From UBA3537 sp038138145 (GTDB lineage: Bacteria > Bacteroidota > Bacteroidia > Flavobacteriales > Flavobacteriaceae): a stretch of 9,685 nt of DNA. The stretch spans positions 1-9,685 of the forward strand of contig JAYQDD010000013.1 in the NCBI GenBank assembly GCA_038138145.1, given 5' to 3'. Below, piece by piece: positions 1 through 6,313 of the stretch (the stretch's first letter is position 1; each line of letters opens with the position of its first letter). Both the position numbers and the translations under genes were made by a program. The notes under the pieces are model-generated. The model had not been told where the DNA came from, searched no databases, and saw only the letters and a list, made by a program, of their open reading frames with translations.

Positions 1-1
1 A

Positions 2-226
2 AATGTTATAAATTTAAGTGACAAATTAGCCGATCGTGGTGATAAACATATTCTTACTCCAAAACAGCAATTAACCGTTGAGTTACATAATAACTACATT
101 AAACAAAAACAATTAACGAGAGCGATCAGGTATCATAAAGTCGCACAAAAAAGACGAATTCAGAAATACAATGAACTATCCAGTCATATCGAACTACAGG
201 AAGAAAAGTTATTGGAGTTAAATTAA
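2..226 (+). CDS. 3' end of an unidentified gene (partial, N-terminus outside window)
   Basis: An open frame enters from the left edge and ends at TAA 224-226, giving 74 residues with no ATG in frame, so the start probably lies upstream of the window. The peptide is strongly hydrophilic, rich in Lys, Gln, Asn and Glu, and its second half looks helical, with alternating basic and acidic stretches (roughly residues 42-74) that could form a coiled coil. I recognise no family. It lies on the same strand as the polymerase-like gene 190 bases downstream, and a small hairpin follows its stop. It could be the tail of a DNA-binding or mobilisation protein, but nothing in the sequence shows that. The frame itself is moderately supported because it stays open for 75 codons in AT-rich DNA. 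Confidence 0.5.
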   Translation, partial: NVINLSDKLADRGDKHILTPKQQLTVELHNNYIKQKQLTRAIRYHKVAQKRRIQKYNELSSHIELQEEKLLELN

Positions 227-242
227 TTTCTCTAAAATTTAG

Positions 243-257
243 TGTTTCTGTGAAACA
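243..257 (+). terminator. Small hairpin after the partial gene, weak terminator candidate
   Basis: TGTTTC (243-248) and GAAACA (252-257) are perfect inverted arms around a 3-base loop, 16 bases after the stop of the upstream gene. No clean T-run follows directly; a short one (TTTT) appears about ten bases later. It may contribute to 3' end formation, but it is too weak to call a confident intrinsic terminator. Confidence 0.25.
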
Positions 258-276
258 TCATAGGTTTTATATTGGA

Positions 277-299
277 CTTTATATTTTAAAAATATAAAG
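277..299. repeat. 23-bp perfect palindrome upstream of the polymerase-like gene
   Basis: CTTTATATTTT (277-287) and AAAATATAAAG (289-299) are perfect 11-base inverted arms around a single central A. The site lies about 120 bases upstream of the family A polymerase-like gene and about 50 bases after the previous gene. It could be an operator for a dimeric regulator, an A/T hairpin terminator, or a replication-associated site. AT-rich DNA makes palindromes commoner, but 11 perfect pairs is long. Confidence 0.45.
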
Positions 300-416
300 A
301 AATTTTCATCCTATTAAATTAAATATAAACACATGTAAAACAATACTTTAAATAAATTTTTCGCTTCAATTGAAATATCTATTTAGAACTTAAAAAATAA
401 CTCGCGAACACTTCAA

Positions 417-1739
417 ATGGAATCAGCTCAAGAAAAAAGAGACAGATTGGTAACTGCGCACTGGTTTGTAGAAAATATATTTACTGATCAAAAAGATGAC
501 TTCGAAGCTGCATCTACAGAGCTACTTAATCACATATACAGTATCTATAAACCACAAAGAAAGCATATTTCAAGACATCTTCCTCAAGTACAAGTTTTTT
601 TACTTAATGTCCTGTTGGCTTATAAATATACTGATGGAGTCATGTCCGTTAACAAATCTGCAGGTTGGTACAGTAATAAAATTATTACTTATCGTATTAC
701 TGTGGATTTAATCATCAGCTCACTCATTAAGTCTAAATGGTTAATTGAGTACCCCGGCTTCTTCGGCGGTATAACAGGTTCCTTAACCAGATTGGAGCTG
801 ACCAATGAATTTTGTTCCTGGTTAGATTCCCATAACTTAGACGTCCCAAAAACTAAAGTCAAAAAACCATCAAAATGTATTGTTTTAAAAGACGAAAATA
901 AAAGAGTTATCGATACACCCAAGCACCTCAAAAAAGAAGAGGAACTTCTTTCATTAAATGTTTACGCTATAAATCAATTCCTAGAAAACAATCATATTGG
1001 TTTGGCTGTTTCAAACGCTGAATTGTCAATCATAAATTCACAAATGAAAGATAAATCAATTAATGACTCTACAAGAGAAAGTTATTTATTTTTTAGCAAA
1101 AAGTATCTTCAGCGAAAATTTAATAATAGTAGGTTTGATAATGGCGGCAGATTTTATGGAGGATGGTGGATAACAATCCCTAAGGAATGGAGAAAATACA
1201 TAACAATTAATGGATATTCTACAGTTGAGCTAGATTACTCTGGAATGCATTTGCAAATGCTATATGCGAAAGAGGGTGCAGAGATAGCTGGTGACCCCTA
1301 TGCGATTGAGGGTGTATGTAAAGATTTTAGAGATGTTACAAAACTTATATTTGTGATTCTTTTTAACGCTTCGTCCAGAAATACTGCACTAGCAACAATA
1401 AAAAATAACCCCAAGATTAAAATTTTGAGAAATAATAAGTACCCCAAGGGTATAAGAAATTTTGATGAATATCTTAAACTGATAGAAAAAAATTATTCCA
1501 TAATTTCAAAGTATTTTTATACAGGTTACGGAGTTAATCTTCAGTTTTATGACTCCACAATAATAGAAAAAGTAATGCTAAGAATGATAAAGGAATATGA
1601 TGCAGTAACATTGCCAATTCATGACTCATTGATAACTCAATACCAATATGGCTCAGAGTTAAAAAGTTGTATGGAGGATGAGTTTAAAGTTTTAACTGGA
1701 GGAAGTTGTAAGGTAAGACTAAAAAATACCGCAGAATAA
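417..1739 (+). CDS. Winged-helix plus compact family A DNA polymerase-like protein
   Basis: 440 residues. Residues about 55-135 look like a winged helix-turn-helix: a helix-rich part, then a WLIEYPGFFGG-type wing and a TRLELT strand. The C-terminal half carries motifs that line up with the family A polymerase palm. Motif A is VELDYSGMH at 270-278 with acidic D273. A motif B-like helix starts at R305 and keeps K309 (R-x3-K spacing). A segment like the Q-x-x-x-A-D-I helix of PolA begins at Q376. Motif C is LPIHDS at 399-404 with H402 and D403. At 440 residues it is far shorter than PolA and shows no recognisable 5' or 3' exonuclease domain. The ATG at 417 is the first start after an in-frame stop at 384-386; no clear Shine-Dalgarno precedes it. 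I infer a replication protein of a mobile element, possibly an initiator joined to a polymerase. Activity is unproven, because motif B is degenerate. Confidence 0.75.
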   Translation: MESAQEKRDRLVTAHWFVENIFTDQKDDFEAASTELLNHIYSIYKPQRKHISRHLPQVQVFLLNVLLAYKYTDGVMSVNKSAGWYSNKIITYRITVDLIISSLIKSKWLIEYPGFFGGITGSLTRLELTNEFCSWLDSHNLDVPKTKVKKPSKCIVLKDENKRVIDTPKHLKKEEELLSLNVYAINQFLENNHIGLAVSNAELSIINSQMKDKSINDSTRESYLFFSKKYLQRKFNNSRFDNGGRFYGGWWITIPKEWRKYITINGYSTVELDYSGMHLQMLYAKEGAEIAGDPYAIEGVCKDFRDVTKLIFVILFNASSRNTALATIKNNPKIKILRNNKYPKGIRNFDEYLKLIEKNYSIISKYFYTGYGVNLQFYDSTIIEKVMLRMIKEYDAVTLPIHDSLITQYQYGSELKSCMEDEFKVLTGGSCKVRLKNTAE

Positions 1740-1830
1740 CTTAACTGACTATATTTGGGTGTTACTGTTTTTACCATAGATTTTGTTACCAGTGAGCGTA
1801 GTATCGACCATGATAAAAGTTACGTACTAA

Positions 1831-1846
1831 AATATTCTTGAATATT
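1831..1846 (-). terminator. AT-rich inverted repeat, possible terminator of the minus-strand gene
   Basis: AATATTC (1831-1837) and GAATATT (1840-1846) are perfect arms. Read on the minus strand the hairpin lies 27 bases past the stop of the 163-residue gene and runs into a short TTTT. The stem contains one G:C pair (C1837-G1840), at its loop-proximal end, where the 2-base gap means it probably cannot form, so any terminator would be weak. It could equally be an operator-like palindrome. Confidence 0.25.
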
Positions 1847-1873
1847 AAAAAATTCTCAAAGAAGAAATAACGA

Positions 1874-2365
1874 TTAATGGTAACTCTTATAGTGTTTGTC
1901 CATTGCCAGTATCAATTCATAAACAACTTCATTTGTAATTTTTTCTAAAAAAAACTGTAAAGCATTTTCTCTTTGAATTGCATGATTCATTGAAATTATT
2001 GAATTCCATATTTCAAGAATAATGAAAACTAGCATACTACTCCTAACATATTTAACTGCCGAGGAACTCTCGGGCATCATACCCATCCTTTTTGTTTCTA
2101 TGATGGTTAAGCTATTAAGATTTTCGCATAAATTTTCTATCATTTTATTTTGCAATTCAGGGTTTTCCAACCTGCTAATAATTTTGGAGTGGTTCTTTAT
2201 AACTTTTTTATCTAATTTGATGTTTGCATCATCGACGATGCATGTAAAAAGTCGTTCTCTTATTGTTGAGCATCCACAAGTTGTACATACTCCAATACCC
2301 CACCCAGACCCCAAACAATAATTTTGTTTTTGGTGTTCTTCAAAAATAATGGGAAGATAATCCAT
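1874..2365 (-). CDS. Hypothetical protein with an N-terminal CxxCxC cysteine cluster
   Basis: 163 residues that I do not recognise. The N-terminal 45 residues are distinctive: C17, then a Gly-rich GSGWGIG stretch (19-25), then C27-x2-C30-x-C32, with a further C42. This could bind zinc or an Fe-S cluster. The rest (about 50-163) is predicted helical, with a hydrophobic helix near residues 111-128 (SMLVFIILEIWNSIISM). An AAGG element lies about 10 bases before the ATG on the minus strand, supporting this start. A 32-codon ORF ends 4 bases upstream and may be co-transcribed. The opposite strand has a 99-codon open frame over the same bases; I prefer the minus strand because of the cysteine motif, ribosome site and length. 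It is transcribed away from the hxs-associated operon, so there is no sign it belongs to that system. Confidence 0.6.
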   Translation of the reverse strand: MDYLPIIFEEHQKQNYCLGSGWGIGVCTTCGCSTIRERLFTCIVDDANIKLDKKVIKNHSKIISRLENPELQNKMIENLCENLNSLTIIETKRMGMMPESSSAVKYVRSSMLVFIILEIWNSIISMNHAIQRENALQFFLEKITNEVVYELILAMDKHYKSYH

Positions 2366-2369
2366 TGCT

Positions 2370-2468
2370 TTAACCCTTAAAACCTATGCAGAATTGTTTT
2401 ATATAGTCACATCTAATAGATGGATCTAATTCGTCTCTATGTTTATCCTTTGACTTAATTTCACTCAT
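2370..2468 (-). CDS. Candidate 32-residue small ORF upstream of the cysteine-cluster protein
   Basis: ATG at 2466-2468 on the minus strand opens 32 codons ending at TAA 2370-2372, 4 bases before the ATG of the 163-residue gene and in a different frame. The peptide begins MSEIKSKDKHRDELD and ends CDYIKQFCIGFKG, a charged N-terminus followed by two cysteines (C20, C27). The ribosome-binding site is poor: an AGG lies about 12 bases upstream. It may be a translated leader, a small partner protein, or the frameshifted N-terminus of a once longer protein. An ORF of this length can arise by chance, so I hold it only as a candidate. Confidence 0.35.
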   Translation of the reverse strand: MSEIKSKDKHRDELDPSIRCDYIKQFCIGFKG

Positions 2469-3217
2469 TATTTTAATTTACCTATTATTTCCTGTCTTTT
2501 CTTGTATTTTAGTTCTGCTACAAAATTTTTTGGCTGTAATGTAAGGGTTAACTCAATGATCTGAACAATAGCCTCTAAACCGTAACATACAAATCTATTC
2601 AACCGTTATGATCGACTTCAAAGTTTAAAAGAAAATTACGTTATGCTTATTAAAAATACAGGTTTAATGTTAGATCCAACAAGGGCTTTAAAGGGATATT
2701 TTTAAATAGCTTTTATATGTATCCAAATGCTTACTAGTAACGTTAAGAGCTTTTGATTTAACAGTACATTCGCTTTTATAGCCTATGAAACACTCAACCC
2801 TGAAAACCATACTCGTGACATTCAATTTGAAAAATGATGTAAGTGGATCTTTGAAAATCACCCTTTAAACAAACATTTTCAGCGTTCAGGGGCGCTGGTA
2901 AATTCTTTTGCTTTCCCTAACTTTTCGCATTAAGTAAGCATAATAAAGTGCCCCAAAAAATCAGACAGAAAACCCAAGATAATGTAATGTCACTTTGTGG
3001 TTATTTATAGCAAAATATAGTAATGTTTGCATATATGAATAATTATTGAAAAGATTTTGTTTTTCCATAAATAGCCGTTAATAACTGCTCTAGAATAATA
3101 ACAGGCTTAATTTATAAAACTATATAAAGACAGAAATTTTGCATTGAAATTGATAGCTTGCCAGCAGATGCGGTTATCTCCAAAAATTAATTTAAAATTA
3201 CTGGTGTAAGTTTAAAA
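2469..3217. other. About 750 bases without an intact gene, between divergent units
   Basis: This stretch separates the minus-strand small ORF from the plus-strand hxs-associated operon, so it should hold promoters for both directions, though I see no convincing -35/-10 pair with standard spacing. The first 120 bases are low-complexity AT-rich. A possible decayed coding remnant lies at 2757-2933. The last 250 bases before the operon (about 2970-3217) have several TATA-like hexamers but nothing I can assign. No tRNA, rRNA, CRISPR array or insertion-sequence ends were seen. Confidence 0.5.
2757..2933 (+). pseudogene. Possible decayed coding remnant with one internal stop
   Basis: In one frame from 2757 to the TAA at 2931-2933 the translation is interrupted only by a TGA at 2835-2837. 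The two halves read like ordinary protein: AYETLNPENHTRDIQFEK before the stop and CKWIFENHPLNKHF followed by QRSGALVNSFAFPNFSH after it. No start codon or ribosome site is evident, and the frame is closed upstream by TGA at 2754-2756. I do not recognise the family. It may be the C-terminal scar of a gene lost from this accessory region, or a chance open frame. Confidence 0.35.
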
Positions 3218-3637
3218 ATGACTTTAAAAACATTAAGTCTAGATCGATATGCTTTGTTATTGTTTTTATCAACAGTCTTTTGTTTAGTGACATTGATATT
3301 TTTTGGGATTTCGCAGTTGTCCATAGAGAGGAAATTTCTTTATGAGGGAAGTGATAAAGGTAGAAATGAGCGAAGCACACCAAGATCTTTTATCTTACCC
3401 GCTACACCTGCTGTTGCATTAGAGCAAGAAAGAAAAAAAATCGTTAGTGAGCATGAAGTTCAGATTAAATACTGCATACTGAAATTGCATGATTTAGGTT
3501 ACAGAATAATTAACTTCGAGGATATTTTTGATATACAAATTATGATAGCAATAATGGATTTTCAAAAGAAAAATGGTCTCGAAGTTTCAGGTGAGTTTGA
3601 TGTCAAAACAATAGGGAACTTAGGGTGTAAATTATGA
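3218..3637 (+). CDS. Membrane-anchored peptidoglycan-binding-like protein, first gene of the Hxs-associated operon
   Basis: 139 residues. A single hydrophobic segment at about 11-32, with no clear cleavage site, suggests an N-terminal anchor and a periplasmic C-terminus. A linker rich in Ser, Pro and charged residues (about 42-78) leads to a PG_binding_1-like domain at about 81-136: ILKLHDLGY, then an IMIAIMDFQKKNGL helix and SGEFDVKTIGNL, matching the usual A-x-x-x-FQ-x-x-x-GL-x-x-x-G-x-x-D-x-x-T pattern. It contains no His-Xaa-Ser repeat. The stop overlaps the next ATG (ATGA), so the genes are translationally coupled. The start ATG has only a weak ribosome site. From memory, some HxsA proteins carry a similar domain fused to their repeats, so this may be that module encoded separately. 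A role in localising the system at the cell wall is inference. Confidence 0.7.
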   Translation: MTLKTLSLDRYALLLFLSTVFCLVTLIFFGISQLSIERKFLYEGSDKGRNERSTPRSFILPATPAVALEQERKKIVSEHEVQIKYCILKLHDLGYRIINFEDIFDIQIMIAIMDFQKKNGLEVSGEFDVKTIGNLGCKL

Positions 3638-4017
3638 GAAAAACTCTACTCGTTCTTAACATATTAGCCGTAATCTCTTGCGTAGGCATTGGTGTTAAAT
3701 TCCTTTTGCTTCCACAAATTGCAAAATCTATATTTAAAGATGAATATCAGGTTTTGATGTTTAAATGTGACAATGTCATGCGTGACCATCTAATTGCTAA
3801 AAACCGTGTTATGTATGAAAAGACTGATATGTCGCTCAAGCAATTAAAAGTTGCGGAGATGAGTCTGGTTAGTTGTCATAACTATGACAAGCTTAGAAAA
3901 AAAATGAAAATCTGGGGGGTGACAGACAGTGAGTTGTCCTATATTGGCTTAGAAGCTATTGAAAAAAATACAAAAGATTTAATGAAGTACGTTGAAATTC
4001 ATGAAATTAAATATTAA
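3634..4017 (+). CDS. Small anchored protein resembling the Hxs-associated TIGR03982 family
   Basis: 127 residues with one N-terminal hydrophobic segment (about 4-26), followed by a soluble, helical, probably periplasmic domain. Visible features are C45 and C81, which could form a disulfide, and the patterns FKCDNVMRDH (43-52) and WGVTDSELSYIGLEAIEKN (94-112). There is no CxxCH, so it is not a c-type cytochrome. Length and position beside a MauG-like gene in an Hxs locus fit the TIGR03982 'His-Xaa-Ser system' family as I remember it; I could not run the model. The start is well supported: AGGG lies 8 bases upstream and the ATG overlaps the previous stop. Its 3' end overlaps the MauG-like gene. 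I infer a membrane-bound partner or accessory subunit of the MauG-like enzyme; no catalytic motif is visible. Confidence 0.65.
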   Translation: MRKTLLVLNILAVISCVGIGVKFLLLPQIAKSIFKDEYQVLMFKCDNVMRDHLIAKNRVMYEKTDMSLKQLKVAEMSLVSCHNYDKLRKKMKIWGVTDSELSYIGLEAIEKNTKDLMKYVEIHEIKY

Positions 4018-5218
4018 CTATCCTCTCTTTTTTCTGATAATTCTTGGAATTTCATTGAATAGTTATTCTTTGGAAACAGCTCGTGCTAGTTTGGTCAAAG
4101 AGGCTGTAAGAGAGAATGGCTTCAAGTTTGCTAGTGATCTGTACATTAATGATTCGGGTCATTTGGCCTCAGAGGGAAAAACTTTTTTTGAAAGTCCTCA
4201 TTTAAGCTTAAATGGAGAAATTTCGTGCTCAACATGTCACAGAAAAGACTCAGGTTCATCTGATGGTATTCCAAATGCAGCAGGTGTTAGAGGATATGGT
4301 GAAGGTGTTGAAAGGTTGATTTCAGGGGCAAAAATAGTCCCAAGAAATTCCTTGGCTCTCTGGGGGGTTGGTTCTAAAGATTTCAATACACTTTTTTGGG
4401 ATGGCAAACTTGTATTCTCAGAGCTTCATACAATTAGTCAATTTGGGAGCGTAGCCCCATCAAAAGACCCTTTAATTACAGCAGTTCATTTACCTGCTGT
4501 GGAAATTCGTGAAACCCTAGAGGAAGATGCTTTTGTACTTGAAAATAAGAATGAGAGTGTTGAAGGTGTGGATGTCATTTACACTGCAATTGTTGATAAT
4601 TTGAAAAAAAATGAACGTGATGCGATAAATAATCTAGCAGCGAAACTAAATAAAACTTCTGTCGAGATCAATTTTTTAGACGTAGCTACTTCAATAGCAG
4701 CCTTTATTCGAGACGAATTTAGAATTAGAGAAACCCGTCTTGAGAAGTTTATGAAAGATGAAATATATTTCACTAAATCAGAGATGAGAGGCGCAGAAGT
4801 ATTTTATGGAGAGGGTGGTTGCTCTTTATGCCATGCTGGTAGTAACTTTACTGATCAAAAATTTCATACAGTGCCCTTCCCGCAATTAGGTTTTGGAAAA
4901 AATGGCTTTGGTGTAGATTATGGTCGATACAACGCTACATTTAACCCAAAGGATCTGTATAAGTTTAGAACTCCATCTTTATACAATGTCGAAAAAACAT
5001 CACCTTATGGTCATTCTGGGTCTGTACGTACGTTAAAAGAAGCTGTGATTGCGCATTATGACCCTCTCAAGTTGGTGGATTTGAATAATCTTGATTCCTT
5101 GCAAAGACATGAACTTTCAAAATTTTTGGCCAGAAGCGATATGGTTGGTATGGTTAATTTTTTAACTGATGATGAAGTGAGAGATGTTGTTAGCTTTCTA
5201 AAGACTTTGAGTTTTTGA
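4001..5218 (+). CDS. MauG-like di-heme c-type protein of the Hxs system
   Basis: 405 residues from the ATG at 4001; a frame-extending TTG at 3992 is less likely. Residues 1-23 form a signal peptide, probably cleaved after SYS, so the enzyme is periplasmic. Two c-heme sites are present: CSTCH at 76-80 and CSLCH at 274-278. LFWDGK (131-136) carries W133, at the place of the inter-heme Trp of bacterial di-heme peroxidases and MauG. FRTPSLYNV and TSPYGHSG (332-340) are the family's C-terminal signature. In EAVIAHYDP, Y353 sits where CcpA-type peroxidases have the axial Met and MauG has Tyr, which favours a MauG-type oxidising enzyme over a simple peroxidase. MauG-type proteins oxidise residues within partner proteins. 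The Hxs-linked subset is, as I recall, TIGR03981, a putative quinone-modification maturase. The gene overlaps its upstream neighbour by 17 bases and its downstream neighbour by one. Confidence 0.9.
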   Translation: MKLNINYPLFFLIILGISLNSYSLETARASLVKEAVRENGFKFASDLYINDSGHLASEGKTFFESPHLSLNGEISCSTCHRKDSGSSDGIPNAAGVRGYGEGVERLISGAKIVPRNSLALWGVGSKDFNTLFWDGKLVFSELHTISQFGSVAPSKDPLITAVHLPAVEIRETLEEDAFVLENKNESVEGVDVIYTAIVDNLKKNERDAINNLAAKLNKTSVEINFLDVATSIAAFIRDEFRIRETRLEKFMKDEIYFTKSEMRGAEVFYGEGGCSLCHAGSNFTDQKFHTVPFPQLGFGKNGFGVDYGRYNATFNPKDLYKFRTPSLYNVEKTSPYGHSGSVRTLKEAVIAHYDPLKLVDLNNLDSLQRHELSKFLARSDMVGMVNFLTDDEVRDVVSFLKTLSF

Positions 5219-5934
5219 TGATGAGTATCTCAAAGTTTTTTTTTATTTCAGTAGCTTTTTTGATATTCAGTTGTTTTTTAAATGCTTCTGAGGGGGCGGA
5301 AAAAATTAATCCTCTAATTCTTGAAGGTGAGTACAAGCCTTTCTCGGGGATTCACAAGTCAAAAATTGGTGATATGGAAGTTGTTAGTAATTACATAAAT
5401 GGATTTAAGGAAGGTATTGAAAAGCATTTCTATAATGATGGAAAAATTGCAATTGAAATAAATTTTCAACGTTCTGTTCAACAGGGTGAGGAAGTACATT
5501 ATTACAAGAATGGAAAGAAGAAAGCAGTTATTGAGTTTAAAGATGGTGTAAAGCACGGCGATATGACTAGCTGGTATCCCAGTGGAAAGTTACTTGGAAT
5601 TGCTCCATTTGAAAATGGTCATCATAGCGGTGTTTCTTTTGCTTGGTTTGAGAATGGTCAGCCAAGAGCTGAGGGTCATTTTAAGAATGGTCATCAAAAT
5701 GGTATAGAAATCCAGTACTATGAAAATGGCAAAAAAAAGCTGGTGGGTAACTTTAAGGATGGGAAATTACATGGTATTGAAACCCAATGGTATGAGAATG
5801 GACAAAAAAGGTCGGAACTAAACTATACAAATGGGGTTTTGACAGGGGATCAAAAATTTTGGGGTGAAGATGGTTCTTTTTTAGAGGACTTTGACATCGA
5901 AAAATTCCGAAAACGTAGATTATTTGTTCATTAA
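5218..5934 (+). CDS. Exported MORN-type (YwqK-like) repeat protein
   Basis: 238 residues from ATG 5218, which overlaps the previous stop as TGATG; ATG 5221 is an equally possible start, while the TTG at 5215 is unlikely. An N-terminal hydrophobic segment (about 5-23) is a signal peptide; IFSC could be a degenerate lipobox, leaving either a lipoprotein or a cleaved periplasmic protein. The rest is seven tandem repeats with an exact 24-residue period, each beginning F/Y-x-x-G and containing a W/Y-Y/F-x-x-G turn, with the first aromatic at 59, 83, 107, 131, 155, 179 and 203. This is the MORN_2 pattern, a beta-hairpin ladder. Database names for this family mention an antitoxin, but no toxin gene is nearby. 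The position suggests an extracytoplasmic scaffold or binding partner of the Hxs product or the MauG-like enzyme; this is inference. The C-terminus is basic (FRKRR). Confidence 0.85.
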   Translation: MMSISKFFFISVAFLIFSCFLNASEGAEKINPLILEGEYKPFSGIHKSKIGDMEVVSNYINGFKEGIEKHFYNDGKIAIEINFQRSVQQGEEVHYYKNGKKKAVIEFKDGVKHGDMTSWYPSGKLLGIAPFENGHHSGVSFAWFENGQPRAEGHFKNGHQNGIEIQYYENGKKKLVGNFKDGKLHGIETQWYENGQKRSELNYTNGVLTGDQKFWGEDGSFLEDFDIEKFRKRRLFVH

Positions 5935-5977
5935 TTATTAAAAAATATATGATTTTAATAAAATTTTTTCATAAGTC

Positions 5978-5992
5978 CCCAAGCATGTTGGG
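5978..5992 (+). other. Short hairpin between the MORN gene and the DUF350 gene
   Basis: CCCAA (5978-5982) and TTGGG (5988-5992) pair around the loop GCATG. An AT-rich but not T-only sequence follows. It could partly terminate or stabilise transcript between the two genes. The 95-base gap here is the only real spacing in the plus-strand operon, so DUF350 could be expressed at a different level. Confidence 0.3.
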
Positions 5993-6029
5993 ATTTAAAT
6001 TTATATAAAAACGCTAAGGAGAAAGTTAC

Positions 6030-6242
6030 ATGAATAATATATCGTTAGATAATATTTTGTCAGTTTTGTCACTCAGTTTTGTTGGAATTTTAATTTTTGC
6101 TTTGGTCTTCTGGCTGATGGTGAAATTAGCGCCATTTTCAGTGCAGAAGGAAATAGAGGTAGATCAAAATACATCACTTGCGGTTTTATTTGGGAGTGTC
6201 TTTATAGCGCTTGCAATTCTAATTAGCGCCGGTATTAGTTAG
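6030..6242 (+). CDS. DUF350 family two-helix inner-membrane protein
   Basis: 70 residues with two transmembrane helices, about 12-33 and 47-68, joined by a short charged loop. The pattern F-W-L-x-x-K-L-x-P-F-S-x-x-K-E-I (28-42) followed by N-T-S-L-A-V-L-F-G and ending in ILISAGI matches the DUF350 repeat; function is unknown. It is a single-unit member, whereas some relatives carry tandem copies. A strong ribosome site, TAAGGAGA at 6015-6022, lies 8 bases before the ATG, the best in the plus-strand operon. It is the last gene before the shared terminator, so it is probably co-transcribed with the MauG-like gene, though the 95-base gap leaves room for its own promoter. Whether it is functionally part of the Hxs system is uncertain. 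Confidence 0.8.
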   Translation: MNNISLDNILSVLSLSFVGILIFALVFWLMVKLAPFSVQKEIEVDQNTSLAVLFGSVFIALAILISAGIS

Positions 6243-6250
6243 TATAATTA

Positions 6251-6293
6251 CCCCTGCCTAGCTACAATAAAATTAAGTTAGGTAGGGGGTTTT
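6251..6293 (+). terminator. Strong intrinsic terminator between the two convergent operons
   Basis: CCCCTGCCTAGCT (6251-6263) pairs with AGTTAGGTAGGGG (6276-6288) over 13 positions, 11 Watson-Crick and two G:T, with a 12-base loop and then a short TTTT tail at 6290-6293. It lies 9 bases after the DUF350 stop. Read on the minus strand the same stem follows the hxsC stop by about 25 bases but lacks a good T-run, so it works best for the plus strand. Confidence 0.85.
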
Positions 6294-6313
6294 CATTTCC
6301 TTCAACTATCGTT

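Noticed and set aside
2022..2321. 99-codon plus-strand open frame
   Set aside because: It lies entirely inside the minus-strand CxxCxC gene, has no ribosome site and reads as low-complexity hydrophobic sequence.
2588..2705. Plus-strand open frame of about 39 codons ending near 2705
   Set aside because: No ribosome site, no recognisable motif, and its length is ordinary for AT-rich DNA.
3026..3120. Promoter for the plus-strand operon
   Set aside because: Several TATA-like and TTGAAA-like hexamers occur, but none form a convincing pair at normal spacing.
3992..4000. TTG start adding three residues to the MauG-like protein
   Set aside because: The ATG at 4001 gives an ordinary signal peptide; the TTG has no ribosome site and would deepen the overlap with the previous gene.
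5215..5217. TTG start for the MORN-type protein
   Set aside because: ATG codons follow directly at 5218 and 5221, and TGATG is a common coupling arrangement.
5218..5934. Antitoxin of a toxin-antitoxin pair, as the YwqK family name implies
   Set aside because: The protein has a signal peptide, no toxin-like gene adjoins it, and the operon context is peptide modification.
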